A stretch of DNA of 56,667 nucleotides. It comes from an uncultured beta proteobacterium (GTDB lineage Bacteria; Pseudomonadota; Gammaproteobacteria; Burkholderiales; Rhodocyclaceae). The translations under genes and the position numbers were made by a program. The stretch covers positions 1-56,667 of the forward strand of contig CAIXAY010000382.1 in the NCBI GenBank assembly GCA_903917505.1, read 5' to 3'. Shown piece after piece: positions 37,072 through 45,649 of the stretch. The notes below the pieces were generated by a model that saw only the letters and a list, made by a program, of their open reading frames with translations, did no database searches and was not told the origin of the DNA. Position 1 is the first letter of the stretch; each line of letters starts with the position of its first letter.

Positions 37072-37568
37072 GTAAATCACCTCCCCCGGTCTTCATTTTT
37101 GTCGGCCACTCCGGCTCGGGCAAGACGACGCTGATCGAGAAGCTGCTGCCCGAGCTTGTCGGCAGGGGCTTGCGACTGGCGACGATCAAGCATGCGCATC
37201 ACAGGGTCGCGCTCGACAGGGAAGGCAAAGACAGCTGGCGCTACAAGCAGGCCGGCGCGGCGATGAGCATGCTGGTCACCGCCGACGAATTGCAGCTCGT
37301 TGCCGATGCCGTCGATCGGCGCGAACCGGCGCAGCTTGCCGAGCGCTTTCTCGGCGAGGCTGACATGGTGCTGGCCGAAGGTTTTTCCCACGCCGCCGGC
37401 GGCAAGATCGAGGTGCTGCGCCGCGCTTGCGCCAAACCGCCGCGCTGCGCGCCGGCCGACAACCTGCTGGCGATGGTCACCGACATGGACGAGGTCTATC
37501 CGCAGCTGCCGCACTTCGCGCTCGACGACATTGCGGGCCTCGCCGATTTCTTGCTCGAGCAGCGATGA
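37068..37568 (+). CDS. mobB: Molybdopterin-guanine dinucleotide adapter MobB
   Basis: 166 residues. Walker A GHSGSGKTTLIEKLLPEL is near the N-terminus, followed by the MobB pattern TIKHAHH and DREGKDSWRYKQAGA, then VLAEGFSHA. MobB binds GTP and helps MobA form bis-MGD, though it is not essential in E. coli. It overlaps both neighbours by ATGA, showing tight translational coupling. Confidence 0.92.
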   Translation: MSKSPPPVFIFVGHSGSGKTTLIEKLLPELVGRGLRLATIKHAHHRVALDREGKDSWRYKQAGAAMSMLVTADELQLVADAVDRREPAQLAERFLGEADMVLAEGFSHAAGGKIEVLRRACAKPPRCAPADNLLAMVTDMDEVYPQLPHFALDDIAGLADFLLEQR

Positions 37569-38164
37569 TTGCCGACTGCACCGCGCTGGTTCTGGCCGGC
37601 GGCGAATCGCGCCGGATGGGCGGCGACAAGACGCAACTGATGCTCGGCGACCAGACGCTGCTGCAAGGCGTGATCGCCGTCGTGCAGCCACTGTTCGCGC
37701 GGCTTGTGGTCAGTGTCCGCAACTACCGGCCCGACATCGCCGCGCCGCAGGTCTGCGACGCTTACGCCGGCGCCGGTCCGCTCGCCGGCCTGTGCGCCGG
37801 GCTGGCGCACGCCGACAGCGGGTGGGTTTTCGCCGTCGCCGCCGACATGCCTTTCGTGCAAGCCGCGCTGGTCGAGCGCCTGGCGCAGCAGCGCGGCGCT
37901 TGCCAGGCGGTCGTGCCCATCGTGCACGGTCACCCGCAGCCGCTCGCAGCGTTCTACGCGGCAAGCGCTCTGGCGCCGCTGCTGGCGATCTTGCGCGGCG
38001 GCGGCAAGCGCAGCCTGCGTGCGGCGCTCGACACCCTCGATGTCCGTTACGTCGATGAGCGCGAACTGCTGTCGGTCGATCCCGGTCTGCGCAGTTTCTT
38101 CGACCTCGATACGCCGCAAGACCTTGCGGTGGCACGAGAATGTGACTGGAGCGACACACTGTGA
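37565..38164 (+). CDS. mobA: Molybdenum cofactor guanylyltransferase MobA
   Basis: 199 residues. The nucleotidyltransferase signature LVLAGGESRRMGGDK is at the N-terminus, with GPLAGLCAGL and the metal-binding AADMPFV further on. It joins GMP to molybdopterin, giving the MGD form used by DMSO-reductase-family enzymes (nitrate, formate, perchlorate and similar). Its presence with MobB implies that such enzymes are encoded elsewhere in the genome. Confidence 0.93.
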   Translation: MIADCTALVLAGGESRRMGGDKTQLMLGDQTLLQGVIAVVQPLFARLVVSVRNYRPDIAAPQVCDAYAGAGPLAGLCAGLAHADSGWVFAVAADMPFVQAALVERLAQQRGACQAVVPIVHGHPQPLAAFYAASALAPLLAILRGGGKRSLRAALDTLDVRYVDERELLSVDPGLRSFFDLDTPQDLAVARECDWSDTL

Positions 38165-39435
38165 GCCAATCTGCCAATCTGTCGGTCAAGGCCGCGCAAG
38201 CCATCGTCCTGCAGCATGTGAAAACGCTGGCCGTCGAAACCGTCAGGCTCGAGGCCGCGCTCGGCCGCGTGCTCGCCGAGGAGATACGCGCCAACCGCGA
38301 CCAGCCGCCGGCCGACGTTTCGGCGATGGACGGCTTCGCGCTGCGCAGCGCCGACTTGCCGCGCGAAGCAGGCGCGCCGCCGGCGGTCTTGACCATCGTC
38401 GAGGACATCATGGCCGGCGACCGGCCGCTGCAGACCGTGCGCGCCGGACAGTGCGCGCGCATCATGACCGGTGCGCCGGTGCCGCTCGGCGCCGACGCGG
38501 TGATTCGCGTCGAGGACACGCGCCTGCTCGCCGACACGCGGGTCGAAATCGGCCGCCCGGTCGATCCCGGCAACGACATCCGCCCGCGGGGCGAGAGCAT
38601 GCGCACGGGGCAAGTCGTGCTCACCCCGGGGACGGAAATCACGTCCGGCGTGATTCCGGTCTTGGCCACGGTCAAGTGCGCAGAGGTCAAGGTGTATCAC
38701 CGGCCGCGCGTCGCCATCCTGGCGACCGGTAATGAACTCGAAGCCATAGCCGAAGCCTTCGATCCGGACAAGATCCCGGATTCCAACAGCTACGCCCTGA
38801 TGGCGCAGGCGCAGGCGCTGGGCCTTGAGCCCGTGCTGCTCGGCATCGCCCGCGACGATGCGCAGGAACTCGCGCGGTATCTGCGCCGCGGCCTAGCCTA
38901 TGACGTACTCCTCGTCTCCGGCGGCTCGTCGGTCGGCGTGCACGATCACGTGCGCCCGACCCTCGCCGAACTCGGCGTCGACATGCATTTCTGGCGCGTC
39001 GAGATGCGCCCTGGCCACCCGGTCGCTTTCGGGACGACGGCCGGCGCGCGGGTTTTCGCCCTGCCCGGCAATCCGGTGTCGAGCATGGTCTGCTTCGAGC
39101 AGTTCGTTCTGCCGGCGCTGCGCCGGATGATGGGCAACCGCCGCCTGTTCCGGCGTACCGTGACCGCGACGCTCGCGCATCCGCTCAAGATCAGGCCGGG
39201 CCGCACCGAATTCGTCCGCGTCGTTCTGGCGCGCAGCGCGGGGTCGGGAGAATCACCGGCCTGGGTCGCCACGTCGACCGGCAATCAGAGCAGCGGCGCG
39301 CTGCTGTCGATGGCGCAGGCCGACGGCCTGCTGGTCGTTCCGGCGGCCAGCGGCGGATTGGCGGCAGGACAGAGCGCAAGCGTGGTGCTGCTCGACGGCG
39401 GCGCTTTCCAGAACGAAGCAGGTTTCGAGGAGTGA
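38161..39435 (+). CDS. moeA: Molybdopterin molybdenumtransferase MoeA
   Basis: 424 residues from a GTG overlapping the mobA stop. Domain signatures: ADVSAMDGFALRSADLP, RIMTGAPVPLGADAV, ILATGNEL, IPDSNSYALMAQAQ, LVSGGSSVGVHDHV and the catalytic-region ALPGNPVSSMVCFEQF. It inserts molybdate into adenylylated molybdopterin made by Mog. Length and domain order are normal. Confidence 0.94.
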   Translation: MSQSANLSVKAAQAIVLQHVKTLAVETVRLEAALGRVLAEEIRANRDQPPADVSAMDGFALRSADLPREAGAPPAVLTIVEDIMAGDRPLQTVRAGQCARIMTGAPVPLGADAVIRVEDTRLLADTRVEIGRPVDPGNDIRPRGESMRTGQVVLTPGTEITSGVIPVLATVKCAEVKVYHRPRVAILATGNELEAIAEAFDPDKIPDSNSYALMAQAQALGLEPVLLGIARDDAQELARYLRRGLAYDVLLVSGGSSVGVHDHVRPTLAELGVDMHFWRVEMRPGHPVAFGTTAGARVFALPGNPVSSMVCFEQFVLPALRRMMGNRRLFRRTVTATLAHPLKIRPGRTEFVRVVLARSAGSGESPAWVATSTGNQSSGALLSMAQADGLLVVPAASGGLAAGQSASVVLLDGGAFQNEAGFEE

Positions 39436-39989
39436 TCGTGACAATCGCACGCATAGGCATCCTGACGGTTTCCGACCGCGCCAGCCGCGGCGTCTATGAA
39501 GACAAGGGCGGCCCGGCGATCCACGCCTGGCTGACGCAGGCGCTCACCAGTCCATGGGAAGCGGTGGCGCGGGTGATTCCCGACGAACAGCCGCAAATCG
39601 AGGCGGCGCTGCGCACCCTGGCGGACAACGAGGCCTGCTGCCTGATCGTGACCACCGGCGGGACCGGCCCGGCGCTGCGCGACGTCACGCCGGAAGCGAC
39701 CGAAGCGGTGTGCACAAAAATGCTGCCCGGCTTTGGCGAGCTGATGCGCAGCGCCTCGCTGAAAATCGTTCCGACGGCGATCCTGTCGCGGCAGACGGCG
39801 GGCATCCGCGGCACGACGCTAATCGTCAACCTGCCGGGCAAGCCTTCGGCGATCGCCGATTGCCTGCACGCGGTTTTCCCGGCGGTGCCTTATTGCATCG
39901 ACCTGATCGAGGGCGCACGGCTGGAAACCGACCCGCAGTTCTGTGCGACGTTCCGCCCGGCGCATGCCAAGCCGGTTAATTCCGCTTAA
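39432..39989 (+). CDS. mog: Molybdopterin adenylyltransferase (MogA type)
   Basis: 185 residues from the GTG at 39432; a second GTG at 39438 is better spaced from GAGGAG and may be the true start. Family motifs: GILTVSDRASRGVYEDKG, TTGGTGPALRDVTPEA and VNLPGKPSAIADCL. The match is to E. coli MogA rather than MoaB, including VPTAILSRQTAGIRG and FPAVPYCIDLIEG. It adenylylates molybdopterin before MoeA acts and is the last gene of the operon. Confidence 0.9.
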   Translation: MIVTIARIGILTVSDRASRGVYEDKGGPAIHAWLTQALTSPWEAVARVIPDEQPQIEAALRTLADNEACCLIVTTGGTGPALRDVTPEATEAVCTKMLPGFGELMRSASLKIVPTAILSRQTAGIRGTTLIVNLPGKPSAIADCLHAVFPAVPYCIDLIEGARLETDPQFCATFRPAHAKPVNSA

Positions 39990-40006
39990 ATCCGCCGCTC
40001 GCTTCT

Positions 40007-41350
40007 TCAGCGTGATTCGCCGAACTTCGCGCGCAGGCTCTCGACGGCATTGCGCTCGCCGCGCACGCTGAAGAACGCGCCCTCGCCATCAGCGCGTTCG
40101 CCGAGCACCTCGCAGCTGGCGTAGATTTCGCCGCGCAACTGTTGCGCCGACCACGGCAGGAAGATCTCGTCCTCGACCAGGCCGTGCTGGAAAAAAGCGA
40201 CGATGCTCGCGCGCAGCCGGGCGATATCGTCGCCGCGCCGCGCGCTCAGCACGATGCAACCGGGATGCTGCGCCAAGAGCGCCGCTGCGCGTTCCTCCTG
40301 CAGCGCCACGTCACCGACCTGATCGATCTTGTTGAAGACGAAGAGGCGCGGCACGTCCTGCGCGCCGATTTCCGCGAGCACCGCGCCGGTCACCTCGATC
40401 TGGCGTTCGCAGCCGCTGTCGCTGGCGTCGATGACGTGCAGCAGCAGTGCGGCGTCGAGCGCCTCCTCGAGCGTCGACTTGAACGAGGCGACCAGCCCGT
40501 GCGGCAGGTTCTTGATGAAACCGACGGTGTCGCTGACCAGTACGCGCGGCATGCTATCGGGATAGAGGGCGCGCACCGTCGTGTCGAGCGTCGCGAACAG
40601 CTTGTCGGCGACCAGCACGTCGCTGCCGGTGAGCGCGCGCATCAGGGTGGACTTGCCGGCGTTGGTGTAGCCGATCAGCGCGACGCTCGCCAGCCCCTGC
40701 TGTTCCTGCCGCCGCGCGCGCTGCGTCTTGCGTTCGACATCCATCGCGGCGATTTCCTGCTGCAGTTCGGTGATGCGGTCGCGGATCTTGCGCTTGTCCA
40801 TCTCGCCGAGCGACTCGCCGGCGCCGCGGCCGCCGCTGCCGCTGCGCTGCCGCCCCTGCGGCCCGGCCAGCTTGGCGGCTTCGCGCAGGCGCGGCGCCAT
40901 GTAGCCGAGACGGGCGATCTCGACCTGCGCGCGCGCGGCGCGCGAGCGCGCGTTGCGGTGGAAGATTTCGAGGATGACCATGGTCCGGTCCATTACTTCG
41001 CAGCCGGTCTCCTTTTCAAGGTTGCGCGCCTGCGACGGCGAGATCTCGTGGTCGACGAAGATGACCTCGATACGGCCGGCGTCCTCTACGGTCGTGGACA
41101 TAGTCGGCTCGTCGCCGGACGCGCCGTTCACGAAGCAGCGGATCTCCTCGCGCTTGCCGGTGCCGAGGTAAGCCGTCTTGTCGAAGCCCGCGCGCTTCTG
41201 CGTGAAGGTTTCCACGATCTTGTAGCCCAGCGTCTTGGCCAGCTCGCGCAGTTCGGTCAGCGAGGCGTCGAACTCGACATCGCTCACGTCAGGCAACTGC
41301 ACGGCCGCAACGACGGCACACCGGGGCTTCTCTTTGACTTCGTTTCGCAT
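40007..41350 (-). CDS. hflX: Ribosome-associated GTPase HflX
   Basis: 447 residues from the ATG at 41350 ([14 protein letters not shown]); an upstream open frame lacks family features. The N-terminal HflX domain contains [18 protein letters not shown] and [21 protein letters not shown]; a glycine/arginine linker with [14 protein letters not shown] follows; the G domain has G1 [11 protein letters not shown]3 DTVGF and G4 NKID. HflX rescues stalled ribosomes under stress. It is usually found after hfq, but here it stands between the cofactor operon and divergent purT. Confidence 0.93.
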   Translation of the reverse strand: MRNEVKEKPRCAVVAAVQLPDVSDVEFDASLTELRELAKTLGYKIVETFTQKRAGFDKTAYLGTGKREEIRCFVNGASGDEPTMSTTVEDAGRIEVIFVDHEISPSQARNLEKETGCEVMDRTMVILEIFHRNARSRAARAQVEIARLGYMAPRLREAAKLAGPQGRQRSGSGGRGAGESLGEMDKRKIRDRITELQQEIAAMDVERKTQRARRQEQQGLASVALIGYTNAGKSTLMRALTGSDVLVADKLFATLDTTVRALYPDSMPRVLVSDTVGFIKNLPHGLVASFKSTLEEALDAALLLHVIDASDSGCERQIEVTGAVLAEIGAQDVPRLFVFNKIDQVGDVALQEERAAALLAQHPGCIVLSARRGDDIARLRASIVAFFQHGLVEDEIFLPWSAQQLRGEIYASCEVLGERADGEGAFFSVRGERNAVESLRAKFGESR

Positions 41351-41445
41351 TCGGGGAAGGCTTCTCTGGGCAAAAGGCAGAGTGTACCCGTCAATGCATC
41401 GTGTCGCCGAAATTGCGCAGTACGGTGCGCGGCGCATTTCAGGCG

Positions 41446-41475
41446 TTAAGAAGTGGACCGCAAGCCTGCTAGAAT
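41446..41475 (+). promoter_or_regulatory. Candidate promoter of purT
   Basis: TTAAGA (41446-41451), 18 bases, extended -10 TGC-TAGAAT (TAGAAT at 41470-41475). Transcription would start near 41482, about 26 bases before the purT ATG. I do not see a clear PurR operator. Confidence 0.45.
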
Positions 41476-41507
41476 TCGCACACTCAATCCGATCCAGGAC
41501 GCCTCCA

Positions 41508-42746
41508 ATGCCCAAAACAACGATAGGCCCGGCCAACAAGCCGGTCGAAAAACTCGGCACGCCGCTCAGCCCCTCGGCGACCCGCGTCATGCTGCTGGGC
41601 GCCGGCGAGCTCGGCAAGGAAGTGATCATCGCGCTGCAGCGCCTCGGCGTCGAAACGATCGCCGTCGATCGCTACGCCGACGCCCCCGGCATGCAGGTCG
41701 CGCACCGCGCACATGTGGTCAAGATGACCGACGGCCCGGCGCTGCGCGCGATCATCGAGAGCGAGCGCCCGCATCTGGTGGTCCCCGAGATCGAGGCGAT
41801 CGCCACCGACATGCTGCTCGAGATCGAGCGCGAAGGCCTCGCCGAAGTAATCCCGACGGCGCGTGCGACGCGACTGACGATGAACCGCGAAGGCATCCGC
41901 CGCCTCGCCGCCGAAGAACTCGGCCTGCCGACTTCGCCCTACGCCTTCGCCGATACGCTGGCCGAGGTGCAGGCAGCGATCGACGGTGGCATCGGCTACC
42001 CCTGCCTGATCAAGCCGACCATGTCCTCCTCCGGCAAGGGCCAGTCGCTGCTGCGCGGCCCGGCCGACGTGGCCAAGGCCTGGGATTACGCGATGCAGGG
42101 CGGGCGCGTCAGCCAGAGCCGCGTCATCGTCGAGGGATTCATCGCTTTCGATTACGAGATCACGCTGCTCACGGTGCGCGCCGTCGGCGCGAGCGGCGCC
42201 GTGGAGAGTTACTTTTGCGAGCCGGTCGGGCACGTCCAGATCAACGGCGATTACGTCGAATCGTGGCAGCCGCAAGCCATGAGCGCAGCCGCGCGCGAGA
42301 AGGCGCGCGCCATCGCCGGCGCGGTGACCGGCAACCTGGGCGGGCGCGGCATCTTCGGCGTCGAACTCTTCGTCAAGGGTGACGAGGTGTGGTTCTCGGA
42401 AGTGAGCCCGCGTCCGCACGACACCGGACTCGTGACGCTCGCTTCGCAGCGCTTCTCCGAATTCGAGCTGCACGCGCGCGCCATTCTCGGCCTGCCGGTC
42501 GACGTCAGCTTGCGCGGGCCGGGCGCTTCGGCGGTCATTTACGGCGGCGTCGAAGCGAGAGGCATCGCCTTTGCCGGCGTCGCCGACGCGCTGAGCGTTC
42601 CGGGCAGCGACCTGCGCCTCTTCGGCAAGCCGGAGAGCTTCAAGAAGCGACGCATGGGTGTCGCCATCGCCACCGGCGCCGATACCGACGAAGCGCGCAG
42701 CCGCGCCAAGCTCGCCGCGAGCCGGGTCAAGCCGGGCGCAGCGTAG
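41508..42746 (+). CDS. purT: Formate-dependent GAR transformylase PurT
   Basis: 412 residues from the ATG at 41508. ATP-grasp enzyme: N-terminal [32 protein letters not shown], central [13 protein letters not shown], and metal-site [21 protein letters not shown]. It uses formate and ATP to formylate glycinamide ribonucleotide in purine synthesis, as an alternative to folate-dependent PurN. Normal length. A strong hairpin follows the gene, then the tRNA-Gly gene. Confidence 0.95.
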   Translation: MPKTTIGPANKPVEKLGTPLSPSATRVMLLGAGELGKEVIIALQRLGVETIAVDRYADAPGMQVAHRAHVVKMTDGPALRAIIESERPHLVVPEIEAIATDMLLEIEREGLAEVIPTARATRLTMNREGIRRLAAEELGLPTSPYAFADTLAEVQAAIDGGIGYPCLIKPTMSSSGKGQSLLRGPADVAKAWDYAMQGGRVSQSRVIVEGFIAFDYEITLLTVRAVGASGAVESYFCEPVGHVQINGDYVESWQPQAMSAAAREKARAIAGAVTGNLGGRGIFGVELFVKGDEVWFSEVSPRPHDTGLVTLASQRFSEFELHARAILGLPVDVSLRGPGASAVIYGGVEARGIAFAGVADALSVPGSDLRLFGKPESFKKRRMGVAIATGADTDEARSRAKLAASRVKPGAA

Positions 42747-42764
42747 GCGAAGAAACGGGAATTG

Positions 42765-42786
42765 CGGCCGCCGCTTCAGGCGGCCG
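42765..42786 (+). terminator. Hairpin terminator candidate after purT
   Basis: CGGCCGCC (42765-42772), loop GCTTCA, GGCGGCCG (42779-42786): an 8-bp perfect GC stem located 19 bases after the purT stop. The following sequence is not T-rich, so Rho-independent ending may be incomplete. Confidence 0.5.
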
Positions 42787-42802
42787 GGCGAATGCAAAGC
42801 GA

Positions 42803-42831
42803 TTGAACCGGAACGCCATAGCGCTTAGAAT
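42803..42831 (+). promoter_or_regulatory. Promoter of tRNA-Gly
   Basis: TTGAAC (42803-42808), 17 bases, TAGAAT (42826-42831). Predicted start near 42838, only a few bases before the mature tRNA 5' end at 42842, as is common for bacterial tRNA genes. Confidence 0.65.
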
Positions 42832-42841
42832 GGCGACCTCT

Positions 42842-42915
42842 GCGGGCGTCGTATAATGGTAATACCCTAGCTTCCCAAGCTAGAGCCGTGGGTTCGATTC
42901 CCATCGCCCGCTCCA
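42842..42915 (+). tRNA. tRNA-Gly (anticodon CCC)
   Basis: 74 bases, including encoded CCA. The 7-bp acceptor stem GCGGGCG pairs with CGCCCGC; the anticodon stem is CTAGC/GCTAG with loop TTCCCAA, anticodon CCC reading GGG codons; the T arm has GTTCGATTC. Its 3' part (42892-42915) is copied, with one base missing, at 44171-44193, marking it as the integration site of a mobile element. Confidence 0.95.
42892..42915. repeat. attL: tRNA-Gly 3' end
   Basis: 24 bases of the T-arm and acceptor end, starting GTTCGATTCCCATCG and ending CTCCA. It forms the left boundary of the element and rebuilds a complete tRNA gene. Confidence 0.7.
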
Positions 42916-43037
42916 AGAGATTATCCAAAATAGTTCAGGTTTATCCAAGACACCCCCTGAATCCCGCTTAACCACGCGATTTTTTTCGTCCAGCTATCCA
43001 AAATGATCCAAACTCCTTTGCTTGCTCCCGAAGCTAA

Positions 43038-43060
43038 TTGGGGGTAAATTTGGGGGTAAC
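43038..43060. repeat. Left arm-type integrase site pair
   Basis: TTGGGGGTAA occurs twice, 12 bases apart, with an inverted copy GTTACCCCC at 43092-43100 just before the integrase start. The same paired arrangement recurs at the right end (44097-44119). Placement near the attachment sites and in the integrase promoter suggests integrase arm-binding sites and autoregulation. Confidence 0.5.
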
Positions 43061-43110
43061 AGCCAAAATACTGTGATGTTGGTTCCTAAAAGTTACCCCC
43101 AGAGGAAGCC

Positions 43111-43632
43111 ATGTCCCTTACAGATAAAGCGATTCGCAACGCCAAGGCTATCGACAAGCCGATCAAGTTATCCGATGGGGGCGGCTTATTCCTGCTAGTT
43201 ACCCCTAGCGGGGGTAAGTGGTGGCGATTGAAATACCGGAGCGGGGGCAAGGAGAAATCGCTTTCGTTAGGGACTTACCCGGACACTGGTCTTAAAGATG
43301 CACGCGAGAGGCGCGAAGAAGCACGCAAGTTGATCGCTAACGGAATTGACCCGAGCGAAGCGCGGAAGGCCACAAAGCGCGAGGCCCAAATTTCCGGGGC
43401 AAACACTTTTGAAGCTGTTGCTGGTGAGTGTATGGAAGGCCGCAAAACCCAAATTGGCCTGCCTCAGCATGAAAGAATGCTCGCTCGAATGAAAAAAGAT
43501 GTCTTCCCGTGGCTGGGGAAGCGCCCCGTTTCTGAAATTGACGCGCCGGAGATTCTGTCAGTCCTGCGGCGAGTCGATGAACGTGGAGCAAGGTACCTAC
43601 GTCTGTTCTTCGCCGGGCACGTTTGTGCCTAG
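43111..43632 (+). pseudogene. P4-type tyrosine integrase, truncated
   Basis: 173 residues with GAGGAAG ahead of the ATG. The N-terminal DUF4102 domain is intact (MSLTDKAIRNAKAIDKPIKL, DGGGLFLLVTPSGGKWW, SLGTYPDTGLKDARERREEA) and the core-binding domain begins (EILSVLRRVDERGAR). Similarity stops near residue 161 (about base 43593), after which the frame ends in unrelated sequence. The whole catalytic domain with the R-H-R-Y residues is missing; a normal protein has about 400 residues. Hence it is inactive. The gene reads away from tRNA-Gly, the usual layout for such islands. Confidence 0.85.
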
Positions 43633-43713
43633 ATCTTCGGCTAGTAGCTTGCCTACCAGCAAATCCAGTTCGGCAAGGTGCGCTTTGAGCGGTGGTGCCT
43701 TCTTTGTTGCCAT
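43597..43713 (-). CDS. Small ORF, possible remnant of island cargo
   Basis: A 38-residue frame starting MATKKAPPLKAHLAELDLL and ending at the point where the integrase similarity breaks. Upstream the same frame remains open for 19 more codons and contains a possible GTG start. I do not recognise it. Its end at the deletion joint suggests a gene whose tail was lost when the island collapsed. It may equally be non-coding. Confidence 0.25.
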   Translation of the reverse strand: MATKKAPPLKAHLAELDLLVGKLLAEDLGTNVPGEEQT

Positions 43714-44096
43714 GGCCTGTTGGTCCTCGTCTATTGCTGGCTCCGAACGATCGAGCACCCTTTGGGGAGGGGAATATCACTGAAAGACCAATGGGCCGAA
43801 CCCGAACAAGGGGCCGAGAATGGTATTGCAGCAGTATTGGGGCAACACTTTAATCGGAACCCTTTGCCACAACAACCTCCACTTTCGAACCCTGCATCCT
43901 GACCGACCCGCCCTCATAGGCGTTGGCGAGCCTCAGTAGAGGGGAAAGTTGATGCGGGTGAGCCTGACCATCAAACGATGGCTACCAATCCCTACCCTCG
44001 GCTCGTACAGTGGCGGAAACACGTTTTCTTGTGGCTTCTAGAGGGAAATCAGCCAACTCCATCTTATGGCACTTGCCGAGCACTAAAGGTCAGCAT

Positions 44097-44119
44097 ATGG
44101 GGGTAACTTTGGGGGTAGG
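44097..44119. repeat. Right arm-type integrase site pair
   Basis: TGGGGGTAAC followed by TTTGGGGGTAGG, 12 bases between the G-runs, as in the left pair at 43038-43060. It lies about 50 bases inside the right attachment repeat. Confidence 0.5.
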
Positions 44120-44170
44120 TCTTAAGAAAATTTAAGCAATGCCATTGCGACACAAGCCATTGCTCATGGT

Positions 44171-44193
44171 GTTCGATTCCCATCGCCGCTCCA
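44171..44193. repeat. attR: degenerate copy of the tRNA-Gly 3' end
   Basis: 23 bases identical to 42892-42915 apart from one missing C (ATCGCCGCT in place of ATCGCCCGCT). It marks the right edge of the integrated element. The sequence upstream does not form a tRNA. Confidence 0.7.
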
Positions 44194-44206
44194 GAAACAC
44201 GTGCGA

Positions 44207-44479
44207 TCAGTCGTACTTCATCTCTTCGGCTTTTTGCTTCATCGTCGTTGGCGCCGTCAAATCGAGTTTGAAGCAAGTCGCGCCGGCTATGTCGACGATG
44301 ACCAGATGCCCGTTGGGCACTATCTTCTGCACTTCCTTGTCGAGCCCAGGCTTGTCCATTGCAACCGGCGCGGTGTCGCTTCGCCAGACCAGCTCGTTGG
44401 ACGGCGTATAGATCAAATAGCACACCGCAGATGCCGCAGTTGAAAAAGCAAGTGCGAGCAAAGCGAAGATTGTTTTCAT
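44207..44479 (-). CDS. Small exported hypothetical protein
   Basis: 90 residues from the ATG at 44479, with AGAGG at good spacing. Residues 1-19 are a signal peptide (MKTIFALLALAFSTAASA). The mature part has two cysteines (VCYLIYTPSNELVW and ATCFKLDL) that could form a disulfide. I do not recognise a family with certainty; similar short periplasmic proteins are seen in Betaproteobacteria. It begins just outside the decayed island, so it may be host sequence. Confidence 0.65.
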   Translation of the reverse strand: MKTIFALLALAFSTAASAVCYLIYTPSNELVWRSDTAPVAMDKPGLDKEVQKIVPNGHLVIVDIAGATCFKLDLTAPTTMKQKAEEMKYD

Positions 44480-44757
44480 CACTGAACCTCTCGATAAGCC
44501 CGCGACGGTCTTCCGGTGCGCTTATAGGCGCTCTTATCCTAGCCCAAGTTGCCAACGGCGTACAAGCACTTGCGCATCGCCTCACCATTGTGCAGGGGGG
44601 CGCGGCGTTTGCGCCGTTCGCCGGCGATCGGCCGGATTATGACAATGCGGGAGATGCTAAGCTTCGAAACCCGCCAGCCGCAGAAGCAATAGCCGCATTT
44701 TGAAGTGACGGCACTGCGCTTGGACACGCTGATCGATTTCGCCAGGGGACCGCCCGC

Positions 44758-45639
44758 ATGGATCCAAAACGACGCCAGGCCGATGACATGAAGGGCGACG
44801 CGCTCAACGCGCAGCGCTTTCAGATGCTCGAGGACATCGCGCACGAACTTTCGGGCGGTGACCTCGTATTTCCGACCTGCTTTGAAGTCAGCCTGCGGCT
44901 GCGCAAGGAACTGCAGGATGCGGAAGTGCCTGTGGCGCGCATCGCCGGCATCGTCAGCCTTGAACCCCTGGTGGCCGCCAAGCTGATCAGACTGGCGAAT
45001 TCAGCGCATTACAATCCCGGCGGCCAGCAGGTGCGCAGCATCCCGGCGGCCATCACCCGCCTCGGCATCAATCTGGTTCGCATCACCGCGCTCGCCATCG
45101 CCTCGAAACAGATGATGCTGTCCAAGGGCATGGTGGCCTTTAAGGATTTGTCGAACGCGCTCTGGAAGCACTCGATCAAGAGCGCCGCGGCGGCCCGCGT
45201 TCTGGCGCGCACCTGCACGCCCCTGAATCCGGACGAAGCCATGCTGGCCGGGCTGCTCCATGACTTCGGCGCGTTCTACATGCTTTACCGCGCAGCCCGC
45301 TATGCCGACCTGTGCGAGCGGCCCGAAACCGTGAAGTACCTGATCATGCAGTGGCACGACAGTATCGGCGTATCGCTGCTCAACGCGCTCGGATTGCCGG
45401 AAGAGATTGTTCAGGCGACGATAGCTCACGATCATCCGCGCGATTTGGCGCCCGCCACCCTGAAGACGCTTTCCGATGTCGTCTACGTCAGCAACATCCT
45501 TTGCGGCGCGCATTTTGAATGGCTCTATCAGGATATCGACCCGGGCGTCATGGGCGCCGACGTGCTGCGCGAGACTTTCGTCGAGATCCTGCCGGCGATC
45601 GAATCCGAGTCGGCGGAAATGCTGGCGATATTCGATTGA
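44758..45639 (+). CDS. HDOD-domain signalling protein
   Basis: 293 residues from the ATG at 44758; an ATG at 44788 is an alternative. A single HDOD domain covers about 35-235: LVFPTCFEVSLRLRKEL, ITRLGINLVRITALAI, LWKHSIKSAAAARVLA, and GLLHDFGAFYMLYRA retaining the HD pair. HDOD proteins are non-catalytic relatives of HD phosphohydrolases linked to signal output, motility and c-di-GMP networks. There is no receiver or GGDEF fusion. The tag gene starts 10 bases after its stop. Confidence 0.85.
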   Translation: MDPKRRQADDMKGDALNAQRFQMLEDIAHELSGGDLVFPTCFEVSLRLRKELQDAEVPVARIAGIVSLEPLVAAKLIRLANSAHYNPGGQQVRSIPAAITRLGINLVRITALAIASKQMMLSKGMVAFKDLSNALWKHSIKSAAAARVLARTCTPLNPDEAMLAGLLHDFGAFYMLYRAARYADLCERPETVKYLIMQWHDSIGVSLLNALGLPEEIVQATIAHDHPRDLAPATLKTLSDVVYVSNILCGAHFEWLYQDIDPGVMGADVLRETFVEILPAIESESAEMLAIFD

Positions 45640-45649
45640 GCTGATCGCC

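Larger units (their letters stand above)
42892..44193. mobile_element. Decayed integrative element at tRNA-Gly
   Basis: About 1.3 kb bounded by the tRNA 3' end and an imperfect copy of it. It contains a truncated P4-type integrase reading away from the tRNA, paired GGGGGTAA repeats near each end, and only gene fragments between. Base composition is lower in GC than the flanking genes. This is what remains of an island after most of its cargo was deleted. It can no longer move by its own integrase. Confidence 0.75.
43714..44206. other. Non-coding remainder of the element and its right flank
   Basis: About 490 bases with only short open frames that show no family features. The right arm-type repeats (44097-44119) and attR (44171-44193) are the only features I can support here. 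Confidence 0.5.

Noticed and set aside
40142..41449. 435-codon plus-strand frame opposite hflX
   Set aside because: Shadow of the conserved HflX GTPase; no ribosome site or domain.
43111..43632. Functional integrase
   Set aside because: The protein ends before the catalytic domain; none of the tyrosine-recombinase catalytic residues is encoded.
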